A stretch of 64,000 nt of DNA. It comes from Spirochaetota bacterium (lineage in GTDB: Bacteria; Spirochaetota; UBA12135; COTS27; JAFLEE01). Below the pieces are notes generated by a model that had not been told where the DNA came from, did no database searches, and worked only from the letters and a program-made list of their open reading frames with translations. Below, one piece after another: positions 36,339 to 48,511 of this stretch. The stretch's first letter is position 1; each line of letters starts with the position of its first letter. Where the stretch lies: NCBI GenBank assembly GCA_017302015.1, contig JAFLEE010000009.1, positions 1-64,000 of the forward strand, read 5' to 3'. A program made the translations under genes and the position numbers.

Positions 36339-37975
36339 GCCACCACCCCGACCCCAACGCCTCCTACCTCGAATCGCCCGCGGGGTTCTGGCCCTGGCTG
36401 AAGAGCTGGCTCTTCACCCTCGACCACAAGCGCATCGGCATCCTCTATTTCCTGGGGATCGTCTTCTCCTTCGGCCTCGGCGGGTTCTTCGCCATGGTCA
36501 TCCGCATCGAGCTCCTGAGGCCCCACGGCCTCATGCTCACCCATACCCAATACAACCAGGTGTTCACCCTCCACGGGGCGGTGATGGTCTTCCTCTTCAT
36601 CATCCCGAGCATTCCCGCGACCATCGGTAATTTCGTGCTGCCGCTGCTCCTCGGCGCCAAGGACGTGGCCTTTCCACGCCTCAACCTGCTCTCCTTCTAT
36701 ATCTACCTCCTCGGCGCCGTGCTGGCGATCTTTTCGCTCTTCTCCGGCGCCGTCGACACGGGGTGGACGTTCTACACGCCCTATTCGACCCAGACCGGCA
36801 CGGCGGTCATCTCCATGACCCTGGCCGCCTTCGTGCTCGGCTTCTCCTCGATCCTCACGGGCATCAACTTCATCGTCACGATCCACAAGCTGCGGGCGCC
36901 CGGCATGGGCTGGTTCCGCATACCGCTCTTCGCGTGGGCCACCTACGCCACCTCCATCATCCAGATCCTGGCCACCCCGGTGCTGGCGATCACCCTCGTC
37001 CTGCTCATCCTGGAGCGCACCCTGGGCCTGGGCATCTTCGACCCGGCCCTGGGGGGCGATCCCGTCCTCTTCCAGCACTTCTTCTGGTTCTATAGCCACC
37101 CGGCGGTCTACATCATGATCCTGCCTGCCATGGGGGTCATGAGCGAGATCATCACCACCCACGCCCAGAAGGACATCTTCGGCTACCGGTTCGTGGCCTT
37201 CTCGAGCATCGCCATCGCGGTGATCTCGTTCCTGGTCTGGGGCCACCACATGTACGTCAGCGGCCAATCGCTCTACGCCAACATGATCTTCTCGGTGCTC
37301 ACCCTGCTCGTGGCCATCCCCTCCGCCATCAAGGTCTTCAATTGGGTCGCCACCCTCTACGGCGGCCATATCCATTGGCGCGTGCCCTTCCTCTACGCCA
37401 TGGGGTTCATCTTCCTCTTCCTCATCGGCGGCTTCACCGGCATCATCCTGGCGCTGCTCTCCCTCGACGTCCACCTGCACGACACCTACTTCATCGTCGC
37501 CCATTTCCATTACGTGATGGTGGGCGGCACGGTCATGGCGTTCGTGGGGGCGCTGCACCACTGGTGGCCGAAGATGTTCGGGAGGATGTACTCGGAGAAT
37601 TGGGCCCGCGTGGCGTTCGTCCTCGTCTTCCTGGGCTTCAACCTCACCTTCTTCGTCCAGTTCATCCTGGGCAGCAAGGGCATGCCGCGGCGCTACCACA
37701 ATTACCTCGACCAGTTCCAGCCGCTCCACGCCTTCTCCACCTTCGGATCCTGGGTGCTCGGGCTCGGCTTCATCGTCATGACCGTCTACCTCATCCATTC
37801 GGCCTTCCGCGGGAAGAAGGCTCCCGCGAACCCGTGGGAAAGCCGCACCCTGGAGTGGCAGACCGCTTCGCCGCCGACGACGGGGAATTTCGAGGGGACG
37901 CCCACGGTGACGGGCGGGCCCTATGATTACCCGCGCGCCGGCGCCGCGGCGGGGCGGAACGGGCGGCCCGAATGA
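36335..37975 (+). CDS. ctaD: Cytochrome c oxidase subunit I, A2 subtype
   Basis: The 546-residue protein is a heme-copper oxidase catalytic subunit with 12 membrane helices. Heme and Cu-B ligands are visible in [20 protein letters not shown] (253-258 Y-S-H-P-A-V), WGHHMYVSG and [19 protein letters not shown]. The D-channel Glu of A1 enzymes (GHPEVY) is replaced by the Tyr-Ser motif YSHPAV, which defines A2-type oxidases such as the Rhodothermus caa3 enzyme. It reduces O2 to water and pumps protons. It overlaps ctaC and ctaE by 4 bp each. Confidence 0.97.
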   Translation: MSHHPDPNASYLESPAGFWPWLKSWLFTLDHKRIGILYFLGIVFSFGLGGFFAMVIRIELLRPHGLMLTHTQYNQVFTLHGAVMVFLFIIPSIPATIGNFVLPLLLGAKDVAFPRLNLLSFYIYLLGAVLAIFSLFSGAVDTGWTFYTPYSTQTGTAVISMTLAAFVLGFSSILTGINFIVTIHKLRAPGMGWFRIPLFAWATYATSIIQILATPVLAITLVLLILERTLGLGIFDPALGGDPVLFQHFFWFYSHPAVYIMILPAMGVMSEIITTHAQKDIFGYRFVAFSSIAIAVISFLVWGHHMYVSGQSLYANMIFSVLTLLVAIPSAIKVFNWVATLYGGHIHWRVPFLYAMGFIFLFLIGGFTGIILALLSLDVHLHDTYFIVAHFHYVMVGGTVMAFVGALHHWWPKMFGRMYSENWARVAFVLVFLGFNLTFFVQFILGSKGMPRRYHNYLDQFQPLHAFSTFGSWVLGLGFIVMTVYLIHSAFRGKKAPANPWESRTLEWQTASPPTTGNFEGTPTVTGGPYDYPRAGAAAGRNGRPE

Positions 37976-38616
37976 GCCAGGTCCCCCGCAAGGAGCACCA
38001 CGCCGCCCACCATTTCGACGACGCGGTGCAGGAGCGCGACGCCGCCCTATTGGGCATGTGGCTCTTCATCGGGCAGGAACTCCTGTTCTTCGGCGGCCTG
38101 GCCGTGCTCTACATCGTCATGCGCCTCCAGCATCCCGGAGCCTTCGTCGAGGGGTCGGGGCATCTCTCCTGGAAACTCGGCGGCCTCAACACGGCGTTCC
38201 TGGTGGTGAGCAGCATGACCCTGGGCCTCGCGATCCGCAGCGCCAAGCGCGACGAGGCCGGGAAGATCGTCCCCTTCCTGGGCGCCACCTTCCTGCTGGC
38301 CCTTTCGTTCCTCGTGGTGAAGGGCTTCGAGTATTCCGAGAAGATCCACCACGGCTTGGTGCCCGGGAAATGGTTCTCGGCCATCGGGGCCGATCCTTCG
38401 CTCCACGTCTTCTTCGGCATGTACTTCGCCACCACCGGGCTCCACGCGCTCCACGTGCTCATCGGGATGGGCCTCCTCGTCTGGCTCATGCTCCGCGCGC
38501 GCCGGGGCCATTTCCATTCCGGCTACCAGACGCCGCTGGACCTCGTGAACCTCTATTGGCACACGGTGGAACTCATCTGGATCTTCCTCTTCCCCGCCCT
38601 CTACCTGGTGAGTTAG
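37972..38616 (+). CDS. ctaE: Cytochrome c oxidase subunit III
   Basis: The 214-residue protein has about five membrane helices. Subunit III signatures are [47 protein letters not shown] and [18 protein letters not shown]. It surrounds subunit I, supports proton uptake and stabilises the enzyme. It starts in an ATGA overlap with ctaD; ctaF follows after 4 bp. Length is within the bacterial range for five-helix forms. Confidence 0.95.
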   Translation: MSQVPRKEHHAAHHFDDAVQERDAALLGMWLFIGQELLFFGGLAVLYIVMRLQHPGAFVEGSGHLSWKLGGLNTAFLVVSSMTLGLAIRSAKRDEAGKIVPFLGATFLLALSFLVVKGFEYSEKIHHGLVPGKWFSAIGADPSLHVFFGMYFATTGLHALHVLIGMGLLVWLMLRARRGHFHSGYQTPLDLVNLYWHTVELIWIFLFPALYLVS

Positions 38617-38620
38617 GCCC

Positions 38621-39016
38621 ATGGAAAGCGTCAAAACCCAATCCCTCAAATACTACTTCGCCGTCGCCGCGTCCATCCTCGTGCTCGTGGCCGCGGCCCT
38701 CGCGGTGCACGCCACGATGAAGGGCCCGGTGGCCAGCGCCCTCACCCTCGGCCTCGCCGGGCTCCAGGCGGTGGTGGTGGTGCTCTTCTCCATGGGACTG
38801 CGCAAGGAGAAGGGGTTCAACCGCCTCATCTTCGTGGCGAGCCTCATGTTCCTCGGCTTCTTCATCATCCTCACCCTGGCCGACGTGCTCACCCGCGGGG
38901 ATGTGGCGAAAGACGAAGAGTTCAATTTCTCCATCAAGTCACCGGTCAAGCCGCTGACGGGCAGCAACCATACGATCGACGGGCATCCTCCGCGGCACGA
39001 GGGCCGCGCGCCATGA
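38621..39016 (+). CDS. ctaF: Cytochrome c oxidase subunit IV (prokaryotic type)
   Basis: The 131-residue protein has three membrane helices: YYFAVAASILVLVAAALAVH, ALTLGLAGLQAVVVVLFSMG and LIFVASLMFLGFFIILTL. It fits COX4_pro, the small last structural subunit of bacterial aa3/caa3 oxidases. Family members vary in sequence, so the call rests on the helix pattern plus position between ctaE and ctaB. It ends in a hydrophilic tail and overlaps ctaB by 4 bp. Confidence 0.85.
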   Translation: MESVKTQSLKYYFAVAASILVLVAAALAVHATMKGPVASALTLGLAGLQAVVVVLFSMGLRKEKGFNRLIFVASLMFLGFFIILTLADVLTRGDVAKDEEFNFSIKSPVKPLTGSNHTIDGHPPRHEGRAP

Positions 39017-39903
39017 GCGAAAAGGCTCCCGGCGCCGCGCGGGACCTCCTAGAATTGACCAAACCCCGGGTCGTCCAACTCGTCACGGTCACCACCGCCC
39101 TGGGCTTCGCCATCGGGAACCGGGGCTCGTTTTCCCTGCCGGTCTTCGCCGCGGCGGTCGCGGGCGCGTCCCTCGTTTGCGCCGGCGTCGGGGCGATCAA
39201 CCAGGCGATGGAGGTGGAGAGCGACTCCCTCATGACGCGCACCCAGCGGCGCCCCCTGCCCACCGGGCGCCTCAGCCGGTCGTGGGCGACCGCTTTCGGG
39301 CTCGCCCTCATCCTCGGCGGCGCGGCCCTCAACGCCTGGGGCGTGGGCGCCCTCATGGCCATCGGCGCCCTGGTCACCGCGCTCCTCTACCTGCTCGTTT
39401 ATACGCCGCTAAAGACGCGCACGTGGCTCAGCACCGCCGTCGGGGCGATCCCCGGCGCGCTGCCTCCCCTGGGCGGCTTCATGGCGGCCTCCGGCGGCCT
39501 CGGTTGGCAGGGTTGGGTGCTCTTCGGGCTCCTTTTCTTCTGGCAATTCCCGCATTTCTACGCCATCGCTTGGATCCACCGGGAGGATTACCGCCGGGGC
39601 GGCCACCTGATCCTTCCCGTGGTGGAGGACCGGGGGGACCGCACCGCGGTCCACGTGATCGCCTTCACGGCGCTGTGGGTCGTCGCCTCGTTCATTCCGC
39701 TGCGGTGGACCGGGGGGATGCCCTCCATAAGCCTGATCATCTCTTGGATCTTGCTGGCCCCCGCGGCCGTCTTCTTCATGGGACGTTCCCTGGCCTTCGC
39801 GAAACAGAGGGACATCCCCTCCGCCCGGCGCCTCCTTCGGGCTTCGGTTCTCGCCCTGCCCCTGGTCCTCGGCATCAAGTGCCTGGAACTCCTCGGGCGG
39901 TGA
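39013..39903 (+). CDS. ctaB: Protoheme IX farnesyltransferase (heme O synthase)
   Basis: The 296-residue UbiA-type membrane enzyme has LTKPRVVQLVTVTTALGF at its N-terminus, the first Asp-rich site NQAMEVESDSLMTRTQRRPL (motif N-x3-E-x3-D), YTPLKTRTW, and the second site FFWQFPHFYAIAWIHREDYRRGG. It adds farnesyl to heme B to make heme O, the precursor of heme A needed by the oxidase. It closes the act/cta operon. A heme A synthase gene (ctaA) is not in the window. The stop is 10 bp from the convergent GH2 gene, with no visible terminator. Confidence 0.95.
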   Translation: MSEKAPGAARDLLELTKPRVVQLVTVTTALGFAIGNRGSFSLPVFAAAVAGASLVCAGVGAINQAMEVESDSLMTRTQRRPLPTGRLSRSWATAFGLALILGGAALNAWGVGALMAIGALVTALLYLLVYTPLKTRTWLSTAVGAIPGALPPLGGFMAASGGLGWQGWVLFGLLFFWQFPHFYAIAWIHREDYRRGGHLILPVVEDRGDRTAVHVIAFTALWVVASFIPLRWTGGMPSISLIISWILLAPAAVFFMGRSLAFAKQRDIPSARRLLRASVLALPLVLGIKCLELLGR

Positions 39904-39913
39904 CGGGTAGCGG

Positions 39914-42208
39914 CTAGGGAAGCGGCGGCGGGAGCTTCAAGGAAGCGCTCCAGGCCCCGCAGGCCACCCTCAAGGTTCCATGGGCCGTGGCCGACGGCGC
40001 GCGGATCAGGACCACGGCCCGGCCCCGATGGAGGGGAACCCGATCGCCATGGAAGGGCCCATGCCATTCGAGGTTCCCGTTGGCCACGGCGACGAGCGAG
40101 TGACCGCCTTCGACGGCGAAGCGGGCTTCCTCCAAGGCCTCGTCGCAGAGCGTGCCCGAGGCGTCCTCGAGCAGGGCCTCGACCTGGAAGACGTCGCCGA
40201 TGCGGGGCGCCGGACCGCAGGCGCGGAGACGGAGCGAAGTCGGAGAACCCGGGGTGCGGAGCGATTCAGAAAGTTCCTTCCCGCCGATCTTCGCACGGGC
40301 GGTGAGTTCGCCGGGTTCGTAGGCCACCGTCCAGCGGAAGCACCGATTGGGCTGGGCCCGCCGGGAGCCGAGGGCGCGTCCATTGAGGAAGAGCGACACC
40401 TCTTCGCCGTTGGAATAGGCTTCGACCAAGACCTCCTTCCCCGGCGTCCCGCGCCAGACCGTGGCGATGGGGGGCGGGCTCCACATGGAGGCGGGGGGTT
40501 CGGGGGATTCCCGGATGCCGAGGAATAACCGGGGTTCCGCGAGCCAATGGCAGGCCGCGAGGGAGGCCATCGGCTTGGGACGCAGGGTGGTATCGAAGAG
40601 GCCCGAGACGGAGCCGATCCTCGGCCAGGCGCGGTAGGCTTCGCCGAGGTAATCGATGCCGGCCCAGTAGAAACTGCCGAGCACCCGGTCGTCTTCCATC
40701 ACGTATTGCCAGGCGTTCTTCTCCACGAAAGCCTCGCGCTTCCCGGGGAGGCTCGTGTAGTAGACGTAGTTCTCGGTGCCCATGACGAGGGCCTCGGGCG
40801 AGCGCTCCAAGATTTCCCTATACCATTGTTCGCCGTAATTGATCCCCACGAGATCGAGGGAAGCGGCCGAGGCCATCACGCGGGAGGCCTGGCCGGCCGC
40901 GTCGCCCCCGCGTTCCAGTCCCGCGAGCACCGGGCGCGTGGGATCGAGTTCCCGGACCTTCCCGCAGAGCTTCGGGAGGAGGGAATCCAAGTACGGGCTC
41001 CCCGGGTGGTCGTTCTCGTTCCCCACGCTATAGACCACGACCGAGGGGTGGTTGCGGTCGCGGCGGATCCAGGCCTCGAGGTCCTTTTCCCAGCGCTCCT
41101 CGAACTCGAGGTAATGGGGCGGTTCCCATTTGTCGGCGAACTCGTCCATGACGAGGAAGCCCAGGCGGTCGCAGAGGTCGAGGAACGCGTCGGAAGGCGG
41201 GTTGTGGCTGGTGCGGATGGCGTTGCAGCCGATCTTCTTCAGTTCCCCCAGACGGAATTCCCAGAGCGAGTCGGGCACGGCGGCGCCCACGGGCCCCCCG
41301 TCGTGGTGGAGGCAGACGCCCTTCATCTTGGTCGGCTTCCCGTTGAGGAGGAAGCCGCGGCGGGGGAGGAACTCGATGCGGCGCAGGCCGGTGAGGAGCG
41401 TCCTCTCATCGACCACGCGCCCGTCGCGGTGGAGCGCGGCGGCGAAGCGGTAGCGGGCGGGCGCGTCGGGTTCCCAGAGGTCGGGTCGTGAGACCGCGAA
41501 GGAGAAGGAGGCGGTGGAGGGGATGTCGACTTCCTTCTCCGCGCGGGCGACTTCGACGCCGCTCGGGTCGAAGAGGACCCCCTGGAGCCGGCCCCGCCCG
41601 GGGGGGCCTTGGATCTCCGCGCGCAAGTCCACCACGGCGGATTCGGCCGTCGCCCGGGGGCTCGTCACCGAGAGCCCGTGGGGCGCGAAATGGGTTTCGT
41701 CCAGGTCCCAAAGATAGGCGAGGCGGGTGAGCCCGGTGCCCGAGTACCAGCGACCGCTCGGCGCGTCGAGGGTGCTCAACCGCGCCGCCAAGACATTCCC
41801 GCCCCGGGCCATGAAGGGGGTGAGGTCGAAGAGGAAGGGGAAATAGCCGTTGGGATGGCGGCCGACGAAATACCCGTTGAGCCAAAGGGCGCACTGGCGG
41901 TAGGCGCCGTCGAACTCCACGAAATAGCGCCGAGAAGGGGACGCCTCGACTTCCAGATGCTTGCGGTACCACACCAGGCTCCCCGGGAACCAGCCATTGC
42001 GGCCGGAGTTCGTCGGGGCGCCGGGGATCGGCGCCCCTTGGGAGATGGGGGAGCGGATCGTCGCGTCATGGGGCAGATCGACCCGTTCCCAATCGGCGTC
42101 GGGCGTGGCGGGTTCGAAGGCGCCTTGGGGCGCCCCATCGCTATTGCTGTCCCAGGGATTCCCCACGGCCCGGAAGCGCCAATCGCGGCTTAGGTCAATT
42201 CTGGGCAT
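39914..42208 (-). CDS. Glycoside hydrolase family 2 enzyme (beta-galactosidase-like)
   Basis: The 764-residue protein has the GH2 domain order: sugar-binding jelly roll (about 1-180), Ig-like domain, TIM barrel (about 285-560), then C-terminal Ig-like domains of the DUF4982 type. Catalytic acid/base is Glu398 (SVGNEND) and nucleophile is Glu479 (VMGTEN). IRTSHNPPSDAFLDLCDRLG is the family signature region. It removes terminal beta-linked sugars; galactose is likely but glucuronide or mannoside cannot be excluded. No signal peptide is seen, so action is probably in the cytoplasm or it leaves by another route. It starts 14 bp inside the 3' end of the MATE gene, under a shared AraC-type regulator. 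Confidence 0.88.
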   Translation of the reverse strand: MPRIDLSRDWRFRAVGNPWDSNSDGAPQGAFEPATPDADWERVDLPHDATIRSPISQGAPIPGAPTNSGRNGWFPGSLVWYRKHLEVEASPSRRYFVEFDGAYRQCALWLNGYFVGRHPNGYFPFLFDLTPFMARGGNVLAARLSTLDAPSGRWYSGTGLTRLAYLWDLDETHFAPHGLSVTSPRATAESAVVDLRAEIQGPPGRGRLQGVLFDPSGVEVARAEKEVDIPSTASFSFAVSRPDLWEPDAPARYRFAAALHRDGRVVDERTLLTGLRRIEFLPRRGFLLNGKPTKMKGVCLHHDGGPVGAAVPDSLWEFRLGELKKIGCNAIRTSHNPPSDAFLDLCDRLGFLVMDEFADKWEPPHYLEFEERWEKDLEAWIRRDRNHPSVVVYSVGNENDHPGSPYLDSLLPKLCGKVRELDPTRPVLAGLERGGDAAGQASRVMASAASLDLVGINYGEQWYREILERSPEALVMGTENYVYYTSLPGKREAFVEKNAWQYVMEDDRVLGSFYWAGIDYLGEAYRAWPRIGSVSGLFDTTLRPKPMASLAACHWLAEPRLFLGIRESPEPPASMWSPPPIATVWRGTPGKEVLVEAYSNGEEVSLFLNGRALGSRRAQPNRCFRWTVAYEPGELTARAKIGGKELSESLRTPGSPTSLRLRACGPAPRIGDVFQVEALLEDASGTLCDEALEEARFAVEGGHSLVAVANGNLEWHGPFHGDRVPLHRGRAVVLIRAPSATAHGTLRVACGAWSASLKLPPPLP

Positions 42209-43577
42209 AGAGGCCGTCCCCGGTCTCGGGCGCCGCGGGGCGCGTGACCTTGTTGAAATACATCAGATTGGCCGCGTTGCGCGAGGCCTCGTCCACCACC
42301 ATGGCGACGAGCACGCCGACGACGCCGAGATGGGCCCAATGGGTGAAGCCCCAGGAACCCAGGGTGATCCAGAGGGTGGAGATCCCCATCACCACCACGA
42401 AGAACCAGACGTGCCCCATGCTGCGGATGGCGCTGGCGGTGATCACGTTCACGGATCGGAGGACGAGGAGCAGGGCCGTCAGGCCGAAAAAGAGCGGGAG
42501 GGAGACGACCCCGCCGCGCGAAGCGGAGGGGGAAAGCGCTTCCCATGCGGCGGGGCCGAAGAGGGCGATCGCCGCGGCGCAGACGGCGAGGCCGGCCCCC
42601 GCGAGGAGGAGCGCGGTGCGCAGCCATTGGCGGATGGCCGGGAAATTCCCCGCGCCGAATTCCCGGGCGGTGAGGGTGAGCACGGCGCGGGAGAAGCCCG
42701 AGGCGAGGATGAGGAAGAGCCCCTGGACCCGCATGGAGACCTGGTAGAGCGCGGGGTGCAGGGGGTCGTCGTCGAGGAGCCATTTGGTGATGAAGAAGAC
42801 GCCGGTGGTCCACAGCACCCACTCGACCACCGTGGTGGAGGAGAGGCGGCCCACGCCGCGCGCGTGCGCCTTCCAGCCCCGGAGGCACGGGCGGAGGGAG
42901 CGCTCGCGATGGGTCATGGCGCGCACGCCCAGGGCGAGCACGAGGAGTTCGGCGAAGCACGAGGCGACCTCGGCGATGGCGGCCCCCCGTATGCCCATGG
43001 CGGGGAAGCCGCCGTGGCCGAAGATGAGGAGGTAATCGAGGACCCCCTTCACCGCCAAAGCCGCCGCGGCCCCGCCCAATAGCAGCCGAGGCCTTCCGTA
43101 GGCGGTGGCGACCGCGCGCAGGCCCGCCGTGGCGAACATCGGAAGCAGCGTGGCGAGGGTGAGGGTCAGGAACGAGAGGGCCTCGGCGCCCACCTCGCCC
43201 CGGGCCCCGATGAGGTCGAGGAGGCTCGTTTGGAAAAGGCCGAGGAGGACGGTGCTCCCCACCGCGGCCAGGGCGAGGAGCAAGTAGCCGGTGCCGAGGA
43301 TGGCGCCCTGGCCCTCGGGCGCTTCTTTCCTGCCCAAGGATTGGGCGAGGGCGGCCTGGATCCCGATGGAGAGCCCGGCCGAGATGAGGAGGAAGTACTG
43401 GCGCAGGGTGAGGGCCACTCCGATGGCCGCGAGGCTCGTGGTGCTATAGGCGCCGAGCATGGCCGTGTCGATGAGGCCGGTGACCATCCCCGCCGACTGG
43501 GCCAGGCTGATGGGGAGCCCGAGGGCGAGGAGCGTTCGGGATCGGGGGGAGAGGGAAAGGGCGGGGAAGCGCGACAT
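42195..43577 (-). CDS. MATE family efflux transporter
   Basis: The 460-residue protein has 12 membrane helices in two similar halves. MATE features are LGLPISLAQSAGMVTGLIDTAM near the N-terminus, the half-repeat IGIQAALAQSLGRKEAPEG, and FGAGNFPAIRQWL in the second half. MATE proteins exchange Na+ or H+ for small molecules. Its stop codon lies inside the GH2 gene start (14-bp overlap), so both are translated from one mRNA together. Pairing with a glycosidase and an AraC regulator hints at export of a glycoside-derived compound rather than general drug efflux; that is inference. Confidence 0.85.
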   Translation of the reverse strand: MSRFPALSLSPRSRTLLALGLPISLAQSAGMVTGLIDTAMLGAYSTTSLAAIGVALTLRQYFLLISAGLSIGIQAALAQSLGRKEAPEGQGAILGTGYLLLALAAVGSTVLLGLFQTSLLDLIGARGEVGAEALSFLTLTLATLLPMFATAGLRAVATAYGRPRLLLGGAAAALAVKGVLDYLLIFGHGGFPAMGIRGAAIAEVASCFAELLVLALGVRAMTHRERSLRPCLRGWKAHARGVGRLSSTTVVEWVLWTTGVFFITKWLLDDDPLHPALYQVSMRVQGLFLILASGFSRAVLTLTAREFGAGNFPAIRQWLRTALLLAGAGLAVCAAAIALFGPAAWEALSPSASRGGVVSLPLFFGLTALLLVLRSVNVITASAIRSMGHVWFFVVVMGISTLWITLGSWGFTHWAHLGVVGVLVAMVVDEASRNAANLMYFNKVTRPAAPETGDGLYAQN

Positions 43578-43655
43578 GGGGGAAATCCTCCCCGTTATTT
43601 TAGGACGCCGGGGGGGGATGTAAATGGATGGAACTTCCCGGAAATGGACAAAATT

Positions 43656-44438
43656 TCAGGCCGGGTTATTTCGGCGCCGGTAGGCGCTGGGGGTGAGCCC
43701 GACCTTGCGGCGGAAGAGCCGCGAGAAGTAGTAGGGATCCTCGAAGCCGATCATGCGCGCGACCTCGGCCACCGGAACGCCCGTGGTTTCGAGGAGGGAT
43801 TTGCCCTCATTGAGGCGGAGTTCGATGAGGAACTCCATGGGGGTCCTCCCCTCGTCGGCGCGGAAGGCTTCGAGGAGGGTCCGGTAGGGCGCGCCGCATC
43901 GCCTCGCGCCGTCGCGGATGGTGAAGGCGTGGTCGTGGATATGGTCGACGAGCAGGTGCTTGAGGCGCTCGGTCGTCGGACGTCTGCCCAGGGGCGCGCG
44001 GGAGACTTGGGAGAGGAAGACCGCCAGGAGATGGTCGCAGGACTCGCCCGGCTTCTGGCCGTTGAGGAGGAACTCGCGGTGGAGCAGGCGCAGCAGGTCT
44101 TCGATATTCGAGCCGAGGAGGTGCGTCATGAGGCGCGGCTTGCGTGGGAGGTCCGCCCGGTAGAAGCGCAGCCCGAGGTTCGAGTAGGTCTTCTTCGCCT
44201 TCTCTTGGTGCGCCAGGCGCGGCGGCGTCAGGAGGAGCGCGCCGGGCTCGAAGGCCAGCCGTTCGTCCCCCACGCTCACCACGCCTTCTCCGCTCAGGTA
44301 AAAGACCGCTTCCCAAAGGTCATGGGCGTGGGCTGGGAAGGACGCCATGGGCCCCGTCTGCCAAATACGGAGGAGATTGAACGGGGGCGCCATGGCGGGG
44401 AGACGGAGAATTTTAGGGGCTTCGGACGGGGGTGTCAA
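43656..44438 (-). CDS. AraC family transcriptional regulator with cupin sensor domain
   Basis: The 260-residue protein has an N-terminal cupin (about 20-100: FPAHAHDLWEAVFYLSGEG, then ALLLTPPRLAHQ). Two C-terminal HTH motifs follow, with the AraC signature GFEDPYYFSRLFRRKVGLTPSAYRR written here as GFEDPYYFSRLF then KVGLTPSAYR. Such proteins sense a sugar and activate nearby transport and hydrolase genes. It lies 78 bp upstream of the MATE-GH2 pair on the same strand and likely controls it. Start uncertainty: MAPPFNLL at residue 16 could be the true N-terminus. Confidence 0.88.
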   Translation of the reverse strand: MTPPSEAPKILRLPAMAPPFNLLRIWQTGPMASFPAHAHDLWEAVFYLSGEGVVSVGDERLAFEPGALLLTPPRLAHQEKAKKTYSNLGLRFYRADLPRKPRLMTHLLGSNIEDLLRLLHREFLLNGQKPGESCDHLLAVFLSQVSRAPLGRRPTTERLKHLLVDHIHDHAFTIRDGARRCGAPYRTLLEAFRADEGRTPMEFLIELRLNEGKSLLETTGVPVAEVARMIGFEDPYYFSRLFRRKVGLTPSAYRRRNNPA

Positions 44439-44471
44439 ACCTCCCGCGGGCCCCGCCCCGGGGGGACCGGA

Positions 44472-46610
<2,139 letters not shown>

Positions 46611-46717
46611 CCCATTAATGTAACCCGGGCGGTCGGCGGAGCCAATTCGGGCGGTCCGCCCATTTGACCCCGGGTCCATTCCGTTGTACCGTCCTGCATC
46701 CCAATCAAGGAATCGCG

Positions 46718-47560
46718 ATGGGCCTCCTGACCCGCCTGCGGGATATCCGCCAGAATACGCTTAAGATCCCCGCGCTCCAGGCCGCCGCGGTCGCCGACTA
46801 CCTCGAGACCCACCTCTACCGCAACCCGAAGTACGCCGACCCCCGGGGGCTGACGCGCTACGAGCGCCAGACCTATTCCCAGGGCGGCGAAGACGGCATC
46901 ATCGCCGAGATCGTAAGGCGCATCGGCGCCCCCGGCAAGACCTTCGCCGAGTTCGGGGTCACCGACGGCCTCGAATGCAATACCGCGTTCCTGCTCGCCC
47001 AGGGGTGGCGCGGCACCTGGATCGACGGGGACCGCCGCTACCTGAAGGCCATCGCGCGCAAGTTCGGCTTCCTCATGGACGAGGGCAAACTCAAGGTCCT
47101 CCACGCCTTCATCACCCGCGAGAATATCGAGGGGCTCTTCCGCGAGGCGCAGGTGCCGACCGAACTGGATTTCCTGAGCATCGACATCGACGGCAACGAT
47201 TATTGGGTCTGGAAGGCCCTGTCGTCCTACCGCCCCCGGGCGGTGGTCATCGAGTACAACGCCTTCTTCGGGCCCGAGGCGCGTTGGGTCATGCGCTACA
47301 ACCCCGACCATGTCTGGAATCGCCAGGGAACCTATTACGGGGCCAGCCTGAAATCCCTCGAACTGCTCGGCCGCGAAATGGGGTACACCTTGGTCGGCGC
47401 GAGTTTCACCTGCACCAACGCCTTCTTCGTCCGCGACGACCTCGTGGGCGACCATTTCCTGCCGCCCTTCACCTCGGAGGCCCTCTACGAGCCGCCGCGG
47501 TATTTCCTCCTGAGGCGAAACGGGCACGCCAGCGATTTCGGGCCCTTCGAAATCAGGTAA
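46718..47560 (+). CDS. FkbM-like methyltransferase-fold protein
   Basis: The 280-residue protein has a Rossmann SAM-type core: [14 protein letters not shown], then [20 protein letters not shown] (motif I, E-x-G), [10 protein letters not shown] (motif II acidic residue) and [19 protein letters not shown] (motif IV, DIDGND). The DIDG-x-[DE] segment is typical of the FkbM family, which methylates glycans or small molecules. The start is ATG 46718, preceded by AAGGAA at a normal distance. It is divergent from the copper ATPase and stands alone. The substrate is unknown; related proteins often sit in surface-glycan loci. Confidence 0.7.
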   Translation: MGLLTRLRDIRQNTLKIPALQAAAVADYLETHLYRNPKYADPRGLTRYERQTYSQGGEDGIIAEIVRRIGAPGKTFAEFGVTDGLECNTAFLLAQGWRGTWIDGDRRYLKAIARKFGFLMDEGKLKVLHAFITRENIEGLFREAQVPTELDFLSIDIDGNDYWVWKALSSYRPRAVVIEYNAFFGPEARWVMRYNPDHVWNRQGTYYGASLKSLELLGREMGYTLVGASFTCTNAFFVRDDLVGDHFLPPFTSEALYEPPRYFLLRRNGHASDFGPFEIR

Positions 47561-47642
47561 CGGGCGTTCTTGGGCTTCGGCGCCTTCGCGATGGGCACCG
47601 GCGGGTGGGGTAAACCTGGAAAGCCTCGGGCCCGTCGATCCT

Positions 47643-47651
47643 TGCTATAAT
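47643..47651 (+). promoter_or_regulatory. Extended -10 promoter of the AIM24 gene
   Basis: TGC followed by perfect TATAAT (47646-47651) is an extended -10 element 27 bp before the ATG, with a GGAG ribosome site between. No -35 match is seen, as at 1404. Confidence 0.55.
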
Positions 47652-47678
47652 CTGGCATTCCCATCACGGAGTTCCCCC

Positions 47679-48470
47679 ATGGCCAGCCACGAAATCGACT
47701 ATAAGATCTTCGGCGACGATTTGCAGGTCGTCGAGGTGGAACTCGACCCCCACGAGACCGTCATCGCCGAAGCCGGCATGATGAACTGGATGGAAGAGGG
47801 CATCGCCTGGGAAGCCCGCATGGGCGACGGCAGCCAACCCAACCAGGGCCTCTTGGGCACGATCTTCTCCGCCGGCAAGCGCCTGCTCACCGGGGAGTCG
47901 CTCTTCATGACCCATTTCACCAACCAGGGCGCGGCGAAATCCCGGGTGGCCTTCGCGGCCCCGTATCCGGGGAAGATCATCCCCCTCGATCTCAAGGCCC
48001 TCGGCGGCGATGTCATCTGCCAAAAAGACGCCTTCCTGTGCGCCGCCCTGGGCACCTCCGTCGATATCGCCTTCTCCAAACGCATCGGGGCCGGCTTCTT
48101 CGGCGGCGAGGGCTTCATCCTCCAGCGGCTTCGGGGGGATGGAAAGGCCTTCGTCCACGCCGGCGGCACCATCGTGGAGCGCGAACTTTCCGGCCAGACC
48201 CTGCGGGTGGACACCGGCTGCATCGTCGGCTTCACCGCGGGGATCGACTACGATATCCAACTCGCCGGGGGGATGAAATCCGTCTTCTTCGGCGGCGAGG
48301 GCCTCTTCCTCGCCACCCTGCGCGGCACCGGGAAGGTATGGCTTCAGAGCCTGCCGTTCTCGCGCCTGGCCGATCGCATCATCGCCCGGGCGCCCCGCCA
48401 TGGGGGCAGTTCCCAGGATGAAGGTTCGGTGCTCGGCGGCCTGGGCCGCGTGCTCGGGGGAGACCGCTAG
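47679..48470 (+). CDS. AIM24/TIGR00266 family protein
   Basis: The 263-residue protein follows the AIM24 double beta-helix family: [89 protein letters not shown] and [30 protein letters not shown]. Family members exist in bacteria and in mitochondria; the bacterial role is not known. The fold resembles tryptophan RNA-binding attenuation proteins, but ligand binding is unproved. The start has a GGAG site at 47668. It is convergent with the marR gene. The family assignment is firm, the function is not. Confidence 0.88.
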   Translation: MASHEIDYKIFGDDLQVVEVELDPHETVIAEAGMMNWMEEGIAWEARMGDGSQPNQGLLGTIFSAGKRLLTGESLFMTHFTNQGAAKSRVAFAAPYPGKIIPLDLKALGGDVICQKDAFLCAALGTSVDIAFSKRIGAGFFGGEGFILQRLRGDGKAFVHAGGTIVERELSGQTLRVDTGCIVGFTAGIDYDIQLAGGMKSVFFGGEGLFLATLRGTGKVWLQSLPFSRLADRIIARAPRHGGSSQDEGSVLGGLGRVLGGDR

Positions 48471-48511
48471 GCCACCGCGAGGCCCCACGGCACGGGGGGC
48501 CCGGGAAGAAC

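Noticed and set aside
48481-48501. GGCCCC ... GGGGCC stem between the AIM24 and marR genes
   Set aside because: GC-rich 6-bp arms with a 9-nt loop and no T-run; likely chance in this composition.
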